Source: Mycolicibacterium rhodesiae JS60
GTDB taxonomy: Bacteria > Actinomycetota > Actinomycetes > Mycobacteriales > Mycobacteriaceae
Reading direction: 5' to 3'
Assembly: GCA_000230935.2 (NCBI GenBank)
Contig: AGIQ01000006.1
Location: 211,507 to 275,506, forward strand
Length of the DNA: 64,000 nt
Shown here: positions 51,319-59,181 of the stretch, one piece after another
How the letters are laid out: each line of letters opens with the position of its first letter
How positions within the stretch are numbered: position 1 is the first letter of the stretch
The notes under the pieces: model-generated
The model's database searches: none
What the model saw: the letters and a program-made list of their open reading frames with translations, nothing else
What the model was told of the DNA's origin: nothing
Translations under genes and position numbers: made by a program

Positions 51319-52476
51319 GTGGAAGGCGAGTTCATCGAGCAGCCGCTGGCGGGGTTCGATTACAGCTACTGGTTCGATTGCGTCGCCTGCGGGGCACGGG
51401 TCAACATTGCCGCCGACCTTTACGAACGCCAGACGACATACACTCCACCGGGACGGCCGGCGGATTTTTCGCGCTGTGAGGAGTGTGGCACCGAGGTCGA
51501 TGTGACTGATGTGCGGCCTGTCCTGCGCAACCTGAATGACATTGCCCTGCAGGATGATAGCGTCGCCAGGCTCTACTGGTACCACAGCAGCCCGTACGAG
51601 AATTGGCCGGACCCTCAGGCCTACGCCGCTGAGTTCGTAGCGCGGATCTCCAAGGGGCCGAGTCATGGCGCGTTCACTCTGCAGGAGCTCCTCGAGCAGC
51701 ACACGTCTCGGGCCGTGCATATCGGCACCTACGAGGCCGCGATCGAGAACATGCTGCGGCGCCTTCACGATCAGGACCGCCACGATGGCGCGCCGGCACG
51801 GTACTGGCTGCATCGTGTTCAGATCCACCTGGAGCCAGGCGACCTCGCGTCGGATGTCGGCGAAGAACTTGCCGACTGGATGGGCAACGTCCCGTTGTCA
51901 ATGCTTCACGAACGTGGCGGCGCGCGCGCTGTCCGCTACGTCAACACCAACGAAGCTGACGGCTCGGTTTCGGTGGCGATCGACCCAACAGCGATCGCCA
52001 CCGTGGCCACCACCGAGATCCCCGTCGAGTCCGTCGCCGTCGAAACGGCCGCGGCCGCCGCCGCAACCGCGAAGGCGGTCACTGCTCTCGCTGAGATCGC
52101 GCACCTTCGCCCCGACACCACCGGAGTCGACGAACTGCCTCTGCGCTTTCGATCTGCTCTCAAACGAACGTTTCCGGATGCCGCTGACCCAGAACGCCAA
52201 CGCATCGAAGCCATTGCAGAAAAACTCGGCGCCTACAACACCCAGCGCGTACAGATCTGGGCTCTACTCAAAAGTGCTCTTGAGTCGGAATATCTGCCTG
52301 AGGTCAACGACCAAGTCCGCCGACGATTCCACGACGCGCTCCCCCACACTGACGATCCCGTCCACTACCACCGGAGCATTCGGCTGCTAGGTGCACTGCT
52401 GGCCCGCCCTGGCGACGTGATCGCCGAACTCGCCCACGCCCCGGTACGCACCATCAACAACGCCGGCCGCCAATAG
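51319..52476 (+). CDS. Zn-ribbon protein with possible ADP-ribosyltransferase-like domain, 385 aa
   Basis: GTG 51319 is the likely start. Residues about 20-70 hold two CxxC pairs (FDCVACGARV, RCEECGTEVDV). Then comes LYWYHSSPYENWPDPQAYAA and, about 55 residues later, VHIGTYEAAIENML: the His-x-Ser and His-x-Gly-Thr spacing recalls ART-like domains of phage and defence proteins. The rest is a helical region with an Ala-rich segment. ART activity is only inferred. Confidence 0.65.
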   Translation: MEGEFIEQPLAGFDYSYWFDCVACGARVNIAADLYERQTTYTPPGRPADFSRCEECGTEVDVTDVRPVLRNLNDIALQDDSVARLYWYHSSPYENWPDPQAYAAEFVARISKGPSHGAFTLQELLEQHTSRAVHIGTYEAAIENMLRRLHDQDRHDGAPARYWLHRVQIHLEPGDLASDVGEELADWMGNVPLSMLHERGGARAVRYVNTNEADGSVSVAIDPTAIATVATTEIPVESVAVETAAAAAATAKAVTALAEIAHLRPDTTGVDELPLRFRSALKRTFPDAADPERQRIEAIAEKLGAYNTQRVQIWALLKSALESEYLPEVNDQVRRRFHDALPHTDDPVHYHRSIRLLGALLARPGDVIAELAHAPVRTINNAGRQ

Positions 52477-53122
52477 GCCTGGCGCTCACCGGGCCCAGCA
52501 CCCACCCGCAGCATCTGCCCCGCGACCCCGGTGGGCTTCAACCTTGATAAGAAGTCACCTACCGCTTGCAAATCTTCGCTGCGGCATCTCCGACCCGCAA
52601 CGGCCGGGGGGCGGGCGTGGCGGCGAGCGAGGCGGCGGCTGGCGGACCGCCGGAAACACTGCGCACAAGTCGATGGCATGTCGCTCATGACCGATGTGCG
52701 TCGTGAGTTGCAAGCGGATCACATGTGATGTGACCGTGCTGTTGATGTTGTGTGAACCACGATCGAGACGATCATTATCTGAACGCCGCCACAATGAGAT
52801 ACGTATGTTCTCTGCATGTAGTTTCTGCGAGCGTTCGTTGTTCTCTCGCTACTTTCATCCTGTGATGCGCACGTGTGCCTCTTGATCGGTTCATGATAGT
52901 CGCTCGTTCGATCATCATGCCGTTGACGTACGCCGGACAATATCTCTTCATCACTATCACGCATGCCTTGTGTGACACTCATAACGACACAATGTGGTGC
53001 CGTCGTGATCGTATTGTCAGTTGTGCGTGCAATGTTTGTGAATGCATTGTTGATCCCCAAAAGACGCAGGTTATCGGCCCGCGGGTGGGCTTCTGTCCTC
53101 CACGAGGGGGCAAGATGGGGAC
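52477..53122. other. AT-richer non-coding stretch, origin candidate
   Basis: No gene in about 645 bp. From about 52,700 to 53,090 the base composition is visibly AT-richer than anywhere else in the window, rich in GATC words, and starts with the perfect palindrome ATCACATGTGAT (52718-52729). Such a gap within the maintenance region is a candidate origin or DNA-unwinding element. No clean iterons were found by eye. Confidence 0.5.
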
Positions 53123-53992
53123 ATGTCCGACACGCTACATGTAGATCTCGAGGAGGTCCGCCGGATCGCCACGGGTGTCCTCGATGCGGCTACCGCCCTG
53201 TCCGATGTGGCTCGGCACCTGCGCCTGCGAATGTGTGCCCCCGCTACCGACGCCGTGAGCATGGCGCTGTGCGCGAGGGCCAACGCGGAGCGCCTGCGGT
53301 TGGGGCTGGTCGGAGAAGCGGCCGCAGATGAGCTTGTTCGGATGGCCGAGGTTCTCATCGCGTACGCCTACAACACTAAGGATCTCGTCCGCCACGTCCA
53401 GCAGGGTGTCACAGGCCTGACATCGCACGCCCTCGCAACGGACCTCGACGTCAGCGGACCGCTCACGCGCGCGCAGCCGACGCCCCGCTCGATTCCCACT
53501 CCCCCACCCAAGGCACGCCCTACCGATCACGAAGTACTGAGCTTCGCCGTGATGGTGGCGTCGGGGGATGCCGAGCCCGACCGTGGCCGCTCAGATCTGA
53601 GCCACGTGCGCGCGGAGGCCGCGCGTCTCGCACACCTGGCGCGCGACCTCCGCGCGGCGATGTCCACGGGTGATCGACCGGCGAATGCGTTCACTAGATT
53701 CTCGGCATGGGTTATGGAGCACTACCTGGAGGCCGTCATCGCCTTGGAGGCGGAGGTCGACGCGTGGATTGACAGCTATGTGCTCACTCGTCAGCGCGTA
53801 GGGGCGTCAGCGGTGGCCTACACGTCCTGGTTGGCAGCTGTTGTCAGTCAAGGTGAGGCGGCCGACGTGCCGGCCGGAGATGCGCGGGCTGCGTTCGATA
53901 GTTACGTGCAGGTGGTGGTGGGTGTTGGCGAGTTCGAGTCGTATCCACAGATGGGCAGTGCGCCGAGGCGGGAGAGCGCAGCCGCCGAGTGA
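53123..53992 (+). CDS. Hypothetical protein with T7SS-like helical N-terminus, 289 aa
   Basis: Residues 1-90 form a helical hairpin pattern (VDLEEVRRIATGVLDAATAL, then LVRMAEVLIAYAYNTKDLVR) reminiscent of WXG100/PE-type proteins, but without the exact WxG or YxxxD/E signature. A Pro/Thr linker follows (about 115-140), then a second helical domain. The start codon lies inside a GACATGTC element at 53116-53127. The T7SS link is a low-confidence inference. Confidence 0.65.
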   Translation: MSDTLHVDLEEVRRIATGVLDAATALSDVARHLRLRMCAPATDAVSMALCARANAERLRLGLVGEAAADELVRMAEVLIAYAYNTKDLVRHVQQGVTGLTSHALATDLDVSGPLTRAQPTPRSIPTPPPKARPTDHEVLSFAVMVASGDAEPDRGRSDLSHVRAEAARLAHLARDLRAAMSTGDRPANAFTRFSAWVMEHYLEAVIALEAEVDAWIDSYVLTRQRVGASAVAYTSWLAAVVSQGEAADVPAGDARAAFDSYVQVVVGVGEFESYPQMGSAPRRESAAAE

Positions 53993-54697
53993 CCCGGAGG
54001 CGTGCTGCCTGCGAGCGCGCAGTGCGCGCGCAGTGCGCGTGCGCCGTCCCGCGGTGCATGACGACATAGCGTCGCTGCTCCGGTGCTCCCCCAAGTGGAG
54101 CGGACATCCGTTCCCCAATGCAAGCGCCTCAACTTCCGCCGTTTCCAGAACTTCCGCGCCCGTCATCGCTGCGTGGTCCGCCCTATTCGCCTGTGGCCTT
54201 GCACGTCGTCGTAGTCCCATCGTCCTGAAACGAGCTGCGCGCGAGCGACCGGTGATGTCGTCGTCGTCGGCGCAGTACTCCCCCTTCGCATCGGCGGCTT
54301 AGTTCAATGTCACGCTGGACGAGGCCGCCGGCACCACAACCCACGCGCACTCCCGGCGCGGTTATCGCGAACTGCGGACTAGGTCGGTGTTCTGCCGGGC
54401 TGGCTGCCGCGACGGGGGGTGGTCCCTGATGGACGGGGTTCGGCGAGGCGGCGAGGGGCGGCGCGATCGGGATCCGGTGTGCCCCGGTGAATCCACTTTT
54501 CCCGTGGCCGTGGCCGTGGCCGCGTGTCGTTGTTCCGCCGGGCCCGAGCGAATCCGGCTTCACGGGGTGGTGACCCTAGACGGTGCAGCCGCGCGGTTTT
54601 GTCACTGTGACGAGAGTGTTCGTGGCCGGGGTGGGCCGGGCAGCCGCTACCGCGCACGGTGTTCGGTCGTGTGCAAGTTGCAGATGCACGGTAGGCG

Positions 54698-54725
54698 CGG
54701 TGAGTTTTCCGCGGAAAACTCACCG
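54698..54725. repeat. ParB-site candidate (28-bp perfect palindrome)
   Basis: A perfect palindrome with 14-bp arms around the core GTTTTCCGCGGAAAAC. The same core recurs at 54807-54824 and 56653-56668, and all three lie around parAB, the pattern expected for plasmid partition sites. Confidence 0.75.
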
Positions 54726-54806
54726 TGATGTCCACTCCCCCGCTCGACCAGCTCAGACGAGCCGAACCACGGGTGCCTGCGTTGGCCCCATGCTCGAAGA
54801 CGCCGC

Positions 54807-54824
54807 AGTTTTCCGCGGAAAACT
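54807..54824. repeat. ParB-site candidate (18-bp palindrome)
   Basis: AGTTTTCCGCGGAAAACT is perfectly symmetric, 133 bp upstream of parA. Confidence 0.75.
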
Positions 54825-54909
54825 ACACCGGTGCTCGCGGTAAACCGCGTGTCGAAATCAGCGCGTCGCGCGCGCCCGACTTACGCTTGAAATGCACCGC
54901 TTCGTGCAA

Positions 54910-54921
54910 GGTCGCGCGACC
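54910..54921. promoter_or_regulatory. Palindrome in the parA leader
   Basis: GGTCGCGCGACC is a perfect 12-bp palindrome 36 nt upstream of the parA ATG, well placed for an autorepression operator or promoter element. Confidence 0.4.
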
Positions 54922-54956
54922 CCCACGGCCTACCTACAGCGAGGTCCTCTCCCCCA

Positions 54957-55682
54957 ATGACACGAGTCGTAACTGTCCTGAACCAAAAGGGTGGCGTTGG
55001 CAAAAGCACCATCACCGTGAACTTGGCCGCCATCCGAGCCGAGCGGCTGATGGCCCATCTTGATGACCCTGACGCGTTCTCCCCTGTCGCCGCCGTATCC
55101 ATTGACCCTCAGGGTTCAGCCAAGTGGTGGGCAGACCAGGTCGATGATCTGCCATTTCATCTCGTCCAGGCCCATGATGACCCGCTCGATTGGCTGCGCC
55201 AACTCAACAACCTTCCAGGCATCCAAGAGGTGTACGTCGATACTGCTGGCTGGTTCGACCTCGATCCAGACTCCTCGGCATCGCGTGACGGTCTCGGCGA
55301 TGGCTATTCAGCCGAGGCGCTGCGGACAGTCTTGGACGTCACAGACGAGGCGATCGTCCCCATGCTGACGGCGCCGATGTGCTTCGACCCGACAGCTCGG
55401 ACCATCGGCAAGCTCCTCGTTCCGCGGCAGATCCCCTACCGAGTCGTCATCAACGACTGGGACACCCGAGACGGGAAGTATTGGCTAGACCAGACGAAGA
55501 GCTTCATCATGGCCCAAGGGTGGCCAATGGCGGAGACCGTCGTTCGGCACTACAAGATCCACACCAACGCTTCCAATGAGGGGATCGTCGTGACGCAGTA
55601 TGGGAGCAGTGGCTCGGCGGTAAATGCAGCCTCCGACTACTACAAGCTGGCCGATGAACTCAGTGCCGTGGGAGCGCTGTAG
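54957..55682 (+). CDS. parA: ParA-family partition ATPase
   Basis: 241 aa. Deviant Walker A KGGVGKST at residues about 11-18, VAAVSIDPQGSAKWW for Walker A-prime and VYVDTAGW for Walker B. Short type without a long N-terminal helix-turn-helix (type Ib-like). It moves plasmids along the nucleoid with ParB and the palindromic sites. TAG is followed directly by the parB start. Confidence 0.92.
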   Translation: MTRVVTVLNQKGGVGKSTITVNLAAIRAERLMAHLDDPDAFSPVAAVSIDPQGSAKWWADQVDDLPFHLVQAHDDPLDWLRQLNNLPGIQEVYVDTAGWFDLDPDSSASRDGLGDGYSAEALRTVLDVTDEAIVPMLTAPMCFDPTARTIGKLLVPRQIPYRVVINDWDTRDGKYWLDQTKSFIMAQGWPMAETVVRHYKIHTNASNEGIVVTQYGSSGSAVNAASDYYKLADELSAVGAL

Positions 55683-56570
55683 ATGGCGCGCGGTGGGGTT
55701 AAGTCCTTCGATCGGCTAGTTGGCGCCGTAGGAGAGGAGTCGTCGGTCGACGGCCTGGCCCAGGCGGCGTCGGTTCCTCGACCGTCGCTTTCACGGTCGG
55801 CTCCATTGAAGGACTTGATCGGCAATCCGAACAACCCTCGGGACTCCCTCGGCGACCTCGAGGATCTGGCTTCGATCGTCGAGGTCCAGCTGCAGCCCGT
55901 CGTCGTCGTCACGCGTGCCGCGTTCCAGAACATCTATCCCGATGCGGAGATTTCGGCGCGGTGGGTGGTCGTGCTGGGCAATCGCCGTCTCGCGGCCGCA
56001 CACAAGTTCGGCCGGCCAGAACTCGACATCGTTGTCAGAGACGAGCTTGCGCGAGATAGAGCCAAGCTTCTTGCCGTCGCCATCATCGAAAACGTCGGTC
56101 GCTCAGGTTTCGACGTGATCGAAGAGGCGAAGGCCGTGGAGAGGTTGGTGCAAGAACTGGGAAGCGCCGACGCTGCGGCAGAGCAATTGAGCAAGAGCAA
56201 GACGTGGGTGTCACACCGCAGGTCGCTGCTGAAGTTGGCGCCTGATCTGCAGGAGGCGACGCGCCGGGGTGATCTCGCCATTCGTGAAGCGCGGGCGCTC
56301 GCTCGGGTTCCTCTGGAGGAGCAGGTCGCGCGGTGGAACGCCGCTCGGGAGCGACAGGATGCCGGAGCGGGGGGTCGGGCGGGGAAGGGGAGTGGTGAGG
56401 CCTCACCGAAACCTAACGGCGACTCGGGTGCGAGCACGGCGCGTTTGGTGACGCGGGCGTTGCGTAGGTTCGATGCCGAGTCCGACGCCCTGGCGACGGC
56501 CCTACGCGATCATCTAGGTGAGGCTGGCGCCAAGGCGCTCTTGGCGCAGCTAAGCCAGCTGCTGAAGTAG
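55683..56570 (+). CDS. parB: ParB-family partition protein
   Basis: 295 aa, starting directly after parA. It has the ParB N-terminal domain (PLKDLIGNPNNPRDSLGDLE, VVVLGNRRLAAAHKFG; GNRR instead of the usual GERR box), a central helix-turn-helix (SADAAAEQLSKSKTWVSHRR) and a C-terminal helical dimer domain. Family ParB proteins are CTP-dependent clamps. The basic, Gly-rich linker at about 225-255 may be flexible. Confidence 0.9.
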   Translation: MARGGVKSFDRLVGAVGEESSVDGLAQAASVPRPSLSRSAPLKDLIGNPNNPRDSLGDLEDLASIVEVQLQPVVVVTRAAFQNIYPDAEISARWVVVLGNRRLAAAHKFGRPELDIVVRDELARDRAKLLAVAIIENVGRSGFDVIEEAKAVERLVQELGSADAAAEQLSKSKTWVSHRRSLLKLAPDLQEATRRGDLAIREARALARVPLEEQVARWNAARERQDAGAGGRAGKGSGEASPKPNGDSGASTARLVTRALRRFDAESDALATALRDHLGEAGAKALLAQLSQLLK

Positions 56571-56652
56571 GTCCCAGATGTCCGCGCCGCGGCCGAAATC
56601 AGTCGCCGGACCCTGACTTCACGGCCCGCCCCCCTTGCAATCGCCTACTGCG

Positions 56653-56668
56653 GTTTTCCGCGGAAAAC
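56653..56668. repeat. ParB-site candidate (16-bp palindrome)
   Basis: GTTTTCCGCGGAAAAC, identical core to the two upstream sites, placed 82 bp downstream of the parB stop, so sites bracket the parAB operon. Confidence 0.75.
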
Positions 56669-56788
56669 TACATCTTGGTAATCGAGCCCCGCGACGCAAT
56701 TGGCTGAATACCTATGCGATTCAACTAGTTTCACGTGCCGCGGGGCCTCGGCCATGGACGGCGGAGGAAACCGGGGGAGAGGGCGACG

Positions 56789-57379
56789 TTACGGAAGTCG
56801 GTGGCCGGGCAGTGGGCTGTCCGAGTCGCCCGTCATCAGTGAGCCCGGGTGCCCAGGGATCATTTGTTGGTGCAAGGCGTCACTGTAGTTCCCGATGATT
56901 GCGTTGAGCTTGGAGTTGCTCGCCTGCAGCCCGGCCGCGGCGTTCTGGAAGTGGCCAGCGGCTTCGCGGAAGCCGGTCGTGCCGGCGAGTAGTTCGTCGA
57001 CGGATGACTGGTAGTCGGTGAGTGCTTCGCGCATGGTGGCTTGTGAGGCGAGTAGGAGCCGGTTGGCCTCTTCGCTGCTGAGCAGGCGCGCGCGCAGTTC
57101 GGTGTTCTCCTCGCGCAGATGTTCGTTCTCCCTAAGGAGTTCAGGGGCAGCAGCGCCGGCGTTCGGTTGTGGGGAGATGAGCCCGCTAGGGCCGATCTGA
57201 TCGGTGTACACGTACCAGCGGCGCCGCTGGCCGCTGGGGTCGGCGCCGCCGTCGAGCTCTCCATCCTGGATCATTCGCTGGACGGTGCGGTGATCTTTTC
57301 GCAGGACTCGCGCTGCCTCTCGGGCGGTCATGACGGCACGGCCCGGCTCGGGGGTGGTCTCGATCGTCATGGGTGTCAT
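56789..57379 (-). CDS. Excisionase/MerR-like DNA-binding protein with coiled coil, 196 aa
   Basis: N-terminal helix-turn-helix (VMTAREAARVLRKDHRTVQR) of the excisionase/MerR type, a short wing, a coiled coil at about 80-120 (LRENEHLREENTELRARLLS) and a helical C-terminus. ATG 57379 or ATG 57370. Probably a regulator or segregation accessory protein, given parAB and the repressor genes on either side. Confidence 0.75.
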   Translation of the reverse strand: MTPMTIETTPEPGRAVMTAREAARVLRKDHRTVQRMIQDGELDGGADPSGQRRRWYVYTDQIGPSGLISPQPNAGAAAPELLRENEHLREENTELRARLLSSEEANRLLLASQATMREALTDYQSSVDELLAGTTGFREAAGHFQNAAAGLQASNSKLNAIIGNYSDALHQQMIPGHPGSLMTGDSDSPLPGHRLP

Positions 57380-57487
57380 CCGGTGGGGGAGAGGATGGTG
57401 GTCAGCGGTGATTCATCATAACGCGTCGCTGACCTCCCGATATGCCTCTATGCCCAGCTTCGATGTACTAATTTGTGGCAACACGCC

Positions 57488-57503
57488 GCGCGGTAATCCG
57501 CGC
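57488..57503. promoter_or_regulatory. Palindrome GCGCGG-taat-CCGCGC
   Basis: Perfect 6-bp arms around TAAT, 90 bp upstream of the 73-aa gene. Related sequence CGCGGTTAATCGCGC occurs twice just downstream of that gene (57843 and 57867). Confidence 0.5.
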
Positions 57504-57593
57504 ATGCCGTGGTGGCGGGCTCTACGCTCAACGCAATGACCTAATTACGGTCATTCGCGCAGTTGGCAAGGTACAGCGAGAGGCAGGCAGGGC

Positions 57594-57815
57594 ATGGCGA
57601 GCACCACGCAAGATGATGTCGCCACCGATGTGCGCCGAAGCCGCAGCGGTTCGAACAAGCGCCGACTCGATGCGCTGGTGGGCGTGCGGTTGGAGAATGC
57701 CGACAAGGAGGCGCTCCACGAGCACGCTCGGCGGCTTGGGTTCAAGAACGCTCAGCACCTTATTTTGACCCGGCTGGAGGACGACCTGGTCGCCGCTCGG
57801 GAGTTGGCCAGCTAG
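57594..57815 (+). CDS. Small DNA-binding-like protein, 73 aa
   Basis: ATG 57594 has AGGCAGGG upstream. A basic N-terminus is followed by LVGVRLENADKEALHEHARR and LGFKNAQHLILTRLEDDL, a strand-helix-helix pattern suggestive of a ribbon-helix-helix repressor. Flanked by TTAAT-centred palindromic repeats on both sides, likely its operators. May regulate copy number or the RHH-like gene downstream. Confidence 0.6.
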   Translation: MASTTQDDVATDVRRSRSGSNKRRLDALVGVRLENADKEALHEHARRLGFKNAQHLILTRLEDDLVAARELAS

Positions 57816-58522
57816 AGCGCCCTCGTAGTCGAATCCATCTTTCGCGGTTAATCGCGCGGCGTGTTGCGCGGTTAATCGCGCATTGGCGTGCGACGATTCG
57901 CCCGGTTGATCAAATCGGATTCGGAGGCCGCATGAACCCAAGCCGTGTACACACGGCCACCACCATCTCGCCGTAATCCTTTTGTGCGGCAACCCTAGTC
58001 GCCGCAACCCCGGTTCCCGCGGCCTGGCTGTATCGCAGACGAGCACGCCAGCACCGCCCGAGACACGACATCCTCGCGCTTGTTTTCCATCTCGGTTCGA
58101 GAGGTCCATCCGCTCATGACGTCTGGTGATCACTGCTGCCCAAAACGGGTTCGCCGATCGGCGACCCGGCCACCGGGCCCTGCAACGACATCACGTCGCG
58201 CCTTCGGTCGGCGCGACGGAAACCGCCGCGGGCTCCGGTACCTAGCCAGTGATGGAGAGGGTCGCGTGCGCCCGTCAGGGGAGGTGATTGGACCCGGCGT
58301 GGCGAGTCGATGGCGTCCAGTGGTGGCGGACGGCGAGAGCCGGTGTACGCGCCAAACCGCGGCCGCTGAAAGGCACCCATGGGTGGTAAAAGAATCCGCT
58401 GTAGGTAAAAGTACGATCCAAACGCGCAACACATGGTGTAAATGTCCAGGTCGCCGACCATGTTACGAAATGCGTCGGCGTGTTGAATCTGATTATCCAA
58501 TTCCAGTGAGAAGGTGGTCCGC
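57816..58522. other. Non-coding region with TTAATCGC repeats
   Basis: About 700 bp without a gene. CGCGGTTAATCGCGC repeats at 57843-57857 and 57867-57881 (24-bp period). Near the right end GGTAAAAG is directly repeated about 18 bp apart (around 58385-58410), and an AT-rich tract lies just upstream of the 58523 gene. Confidence 0.5.
57843..57881. repeat. Two identical 15-bp repeats, 24-bp period
   Basis: CGCGGTTAATCGCGC occurs at 57843-57857 and 57867-57881, each nearly palindromic around TTAA. Helically spaced about 2.3 turns apart. Candidate operators or iterons. Confidence 0.6.
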
Positions 58523-58957
58523 ATGGGTCGTCCACACAAAGGAGACCGGGTCCTCCTACAAACGCGCCCGTACCTCGAAGTGACTGAGTTGGTGAAACTC
58601 CGGCAGCACAGCGCCGGCGTCTCCTCGCTCAGTCAGTACATCGCCGACGTCCTGGCAATCCACGTCGGCCGCCCTCACCTCGCCGCAGAAGTCGGGCGCC
58701 GCGACGAACTGCCTCTGGCCGACGCCACGGTCCGCTGCAGCAGCGGTACGCCCTCACGCGGACCGCTGCTGCAGACCCGGCCGTGTCACGAGGTGTGGGA
58801 GGACGTGCACCGGATGCAGCGCGAGGCCGGCGTCACGTCGGTGAGCCGCTACGTCGCCGACGTCCTGGCCGAACACGTCGGCTGCCCTGACCTCGTCGTC
58901 GAACTCGGACGCAAACACGCACTGCCGATGGAAGAGGAGCTGCCGCTGGCCATGTGA
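58523..58957 (+). CDS. Internally duplicated RHH-like protein, 144 aa
   Basis: ATG 58523 with AGAAGGTGG upstream. Two copies of a roughly 60-residue unit: LLQTRPYLEVTELVKLRQHS with SSLSQYIADVLAIHVGRP, and LLQTRPCHEVWEDVHRMQRE with TSVSRYVADVLAEHVGCP. Each ends in ELGR-like plus LP. The pattern fits a ribbon-helix-helix (CopG/MetJ-like) repeat, giving a single-chain dimer. Likely a repressor of the rep-like gene just downstream. Confidence 0.75.
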   Translation: MGRPHKGDRVLLQTRPYLEVTELVKLRQHSAGVSSLSQYIADVLAIHVGRPHLAAEVGRRDELPLADATVRCSSGTPSRGPLLQTRPCHEVWEDVHRMQREAGVTSVSRYVADVLAEHVGCPDLVVELGRKHALPMEEELPLAM

Positions 58958-59076
58958 CCCCGCAGCGCGCCGCCACCTACACCCCGCCCGGGGATCTTTG
59001 TCTTGGGAGCTGACGCGGCGGACGGGCTGTCACCCCCACATTTGAATAGCGGTGAGATCTACCGGCTTTAGAAAGC

Positions 59077-59113
59077 ACGAAGCCCCCGGACTACGTACGA
59101 CCGAGGGCTTCGT
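59077..59113. terminator. Hairpin in the leader of the second rep-like gene
   Basis: ACGAAGCCC (59077-59085) pairs with GGGCTTCGT (59105-59113), extended by a CGG/CCG inner stem around an 11-nt loop. Could terminate the RHH transcript or an antisense RNA, or attenuate the rep leader. Confidence 0.55.
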
Positions 59114-59123
59114 CTGAAGTTTT

Positions 59124-59147
59124 CGAACCGAGCGCCAACTCGGTTCG
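59124..59147 (+). promoter_or_regulatory. Second hairpin in the rep leader
   Basis: CGAACCGAG (59124-59132) and CTCGGTTCG (59139-59147) form a perfect 9-bp stem with a 6-nt loop, just ahead of the conserved CCCCGAAGGGA ribosome-site block at about 59166-59175. Confidence 0.55.
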
Positions 59148-59181
59148 GTGGGCTCTCACCCAATCCCCGAAGGGACTTGTC

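Larger units (their letters stand above)
53993..54956. other. Non-coding region upstream of parA with ParB-site palindromes
   Basis: About 960 bp without a convincing gene. It holds two TTTTCCGCGGAAAA palindromes (54698-54725 and 54807-54824), a GTGGCC tandem repeat around 54505, and GGTCGCGCGACC at 54910-54921. Probably centromere plus parA promoter. Confidence 0.65.
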
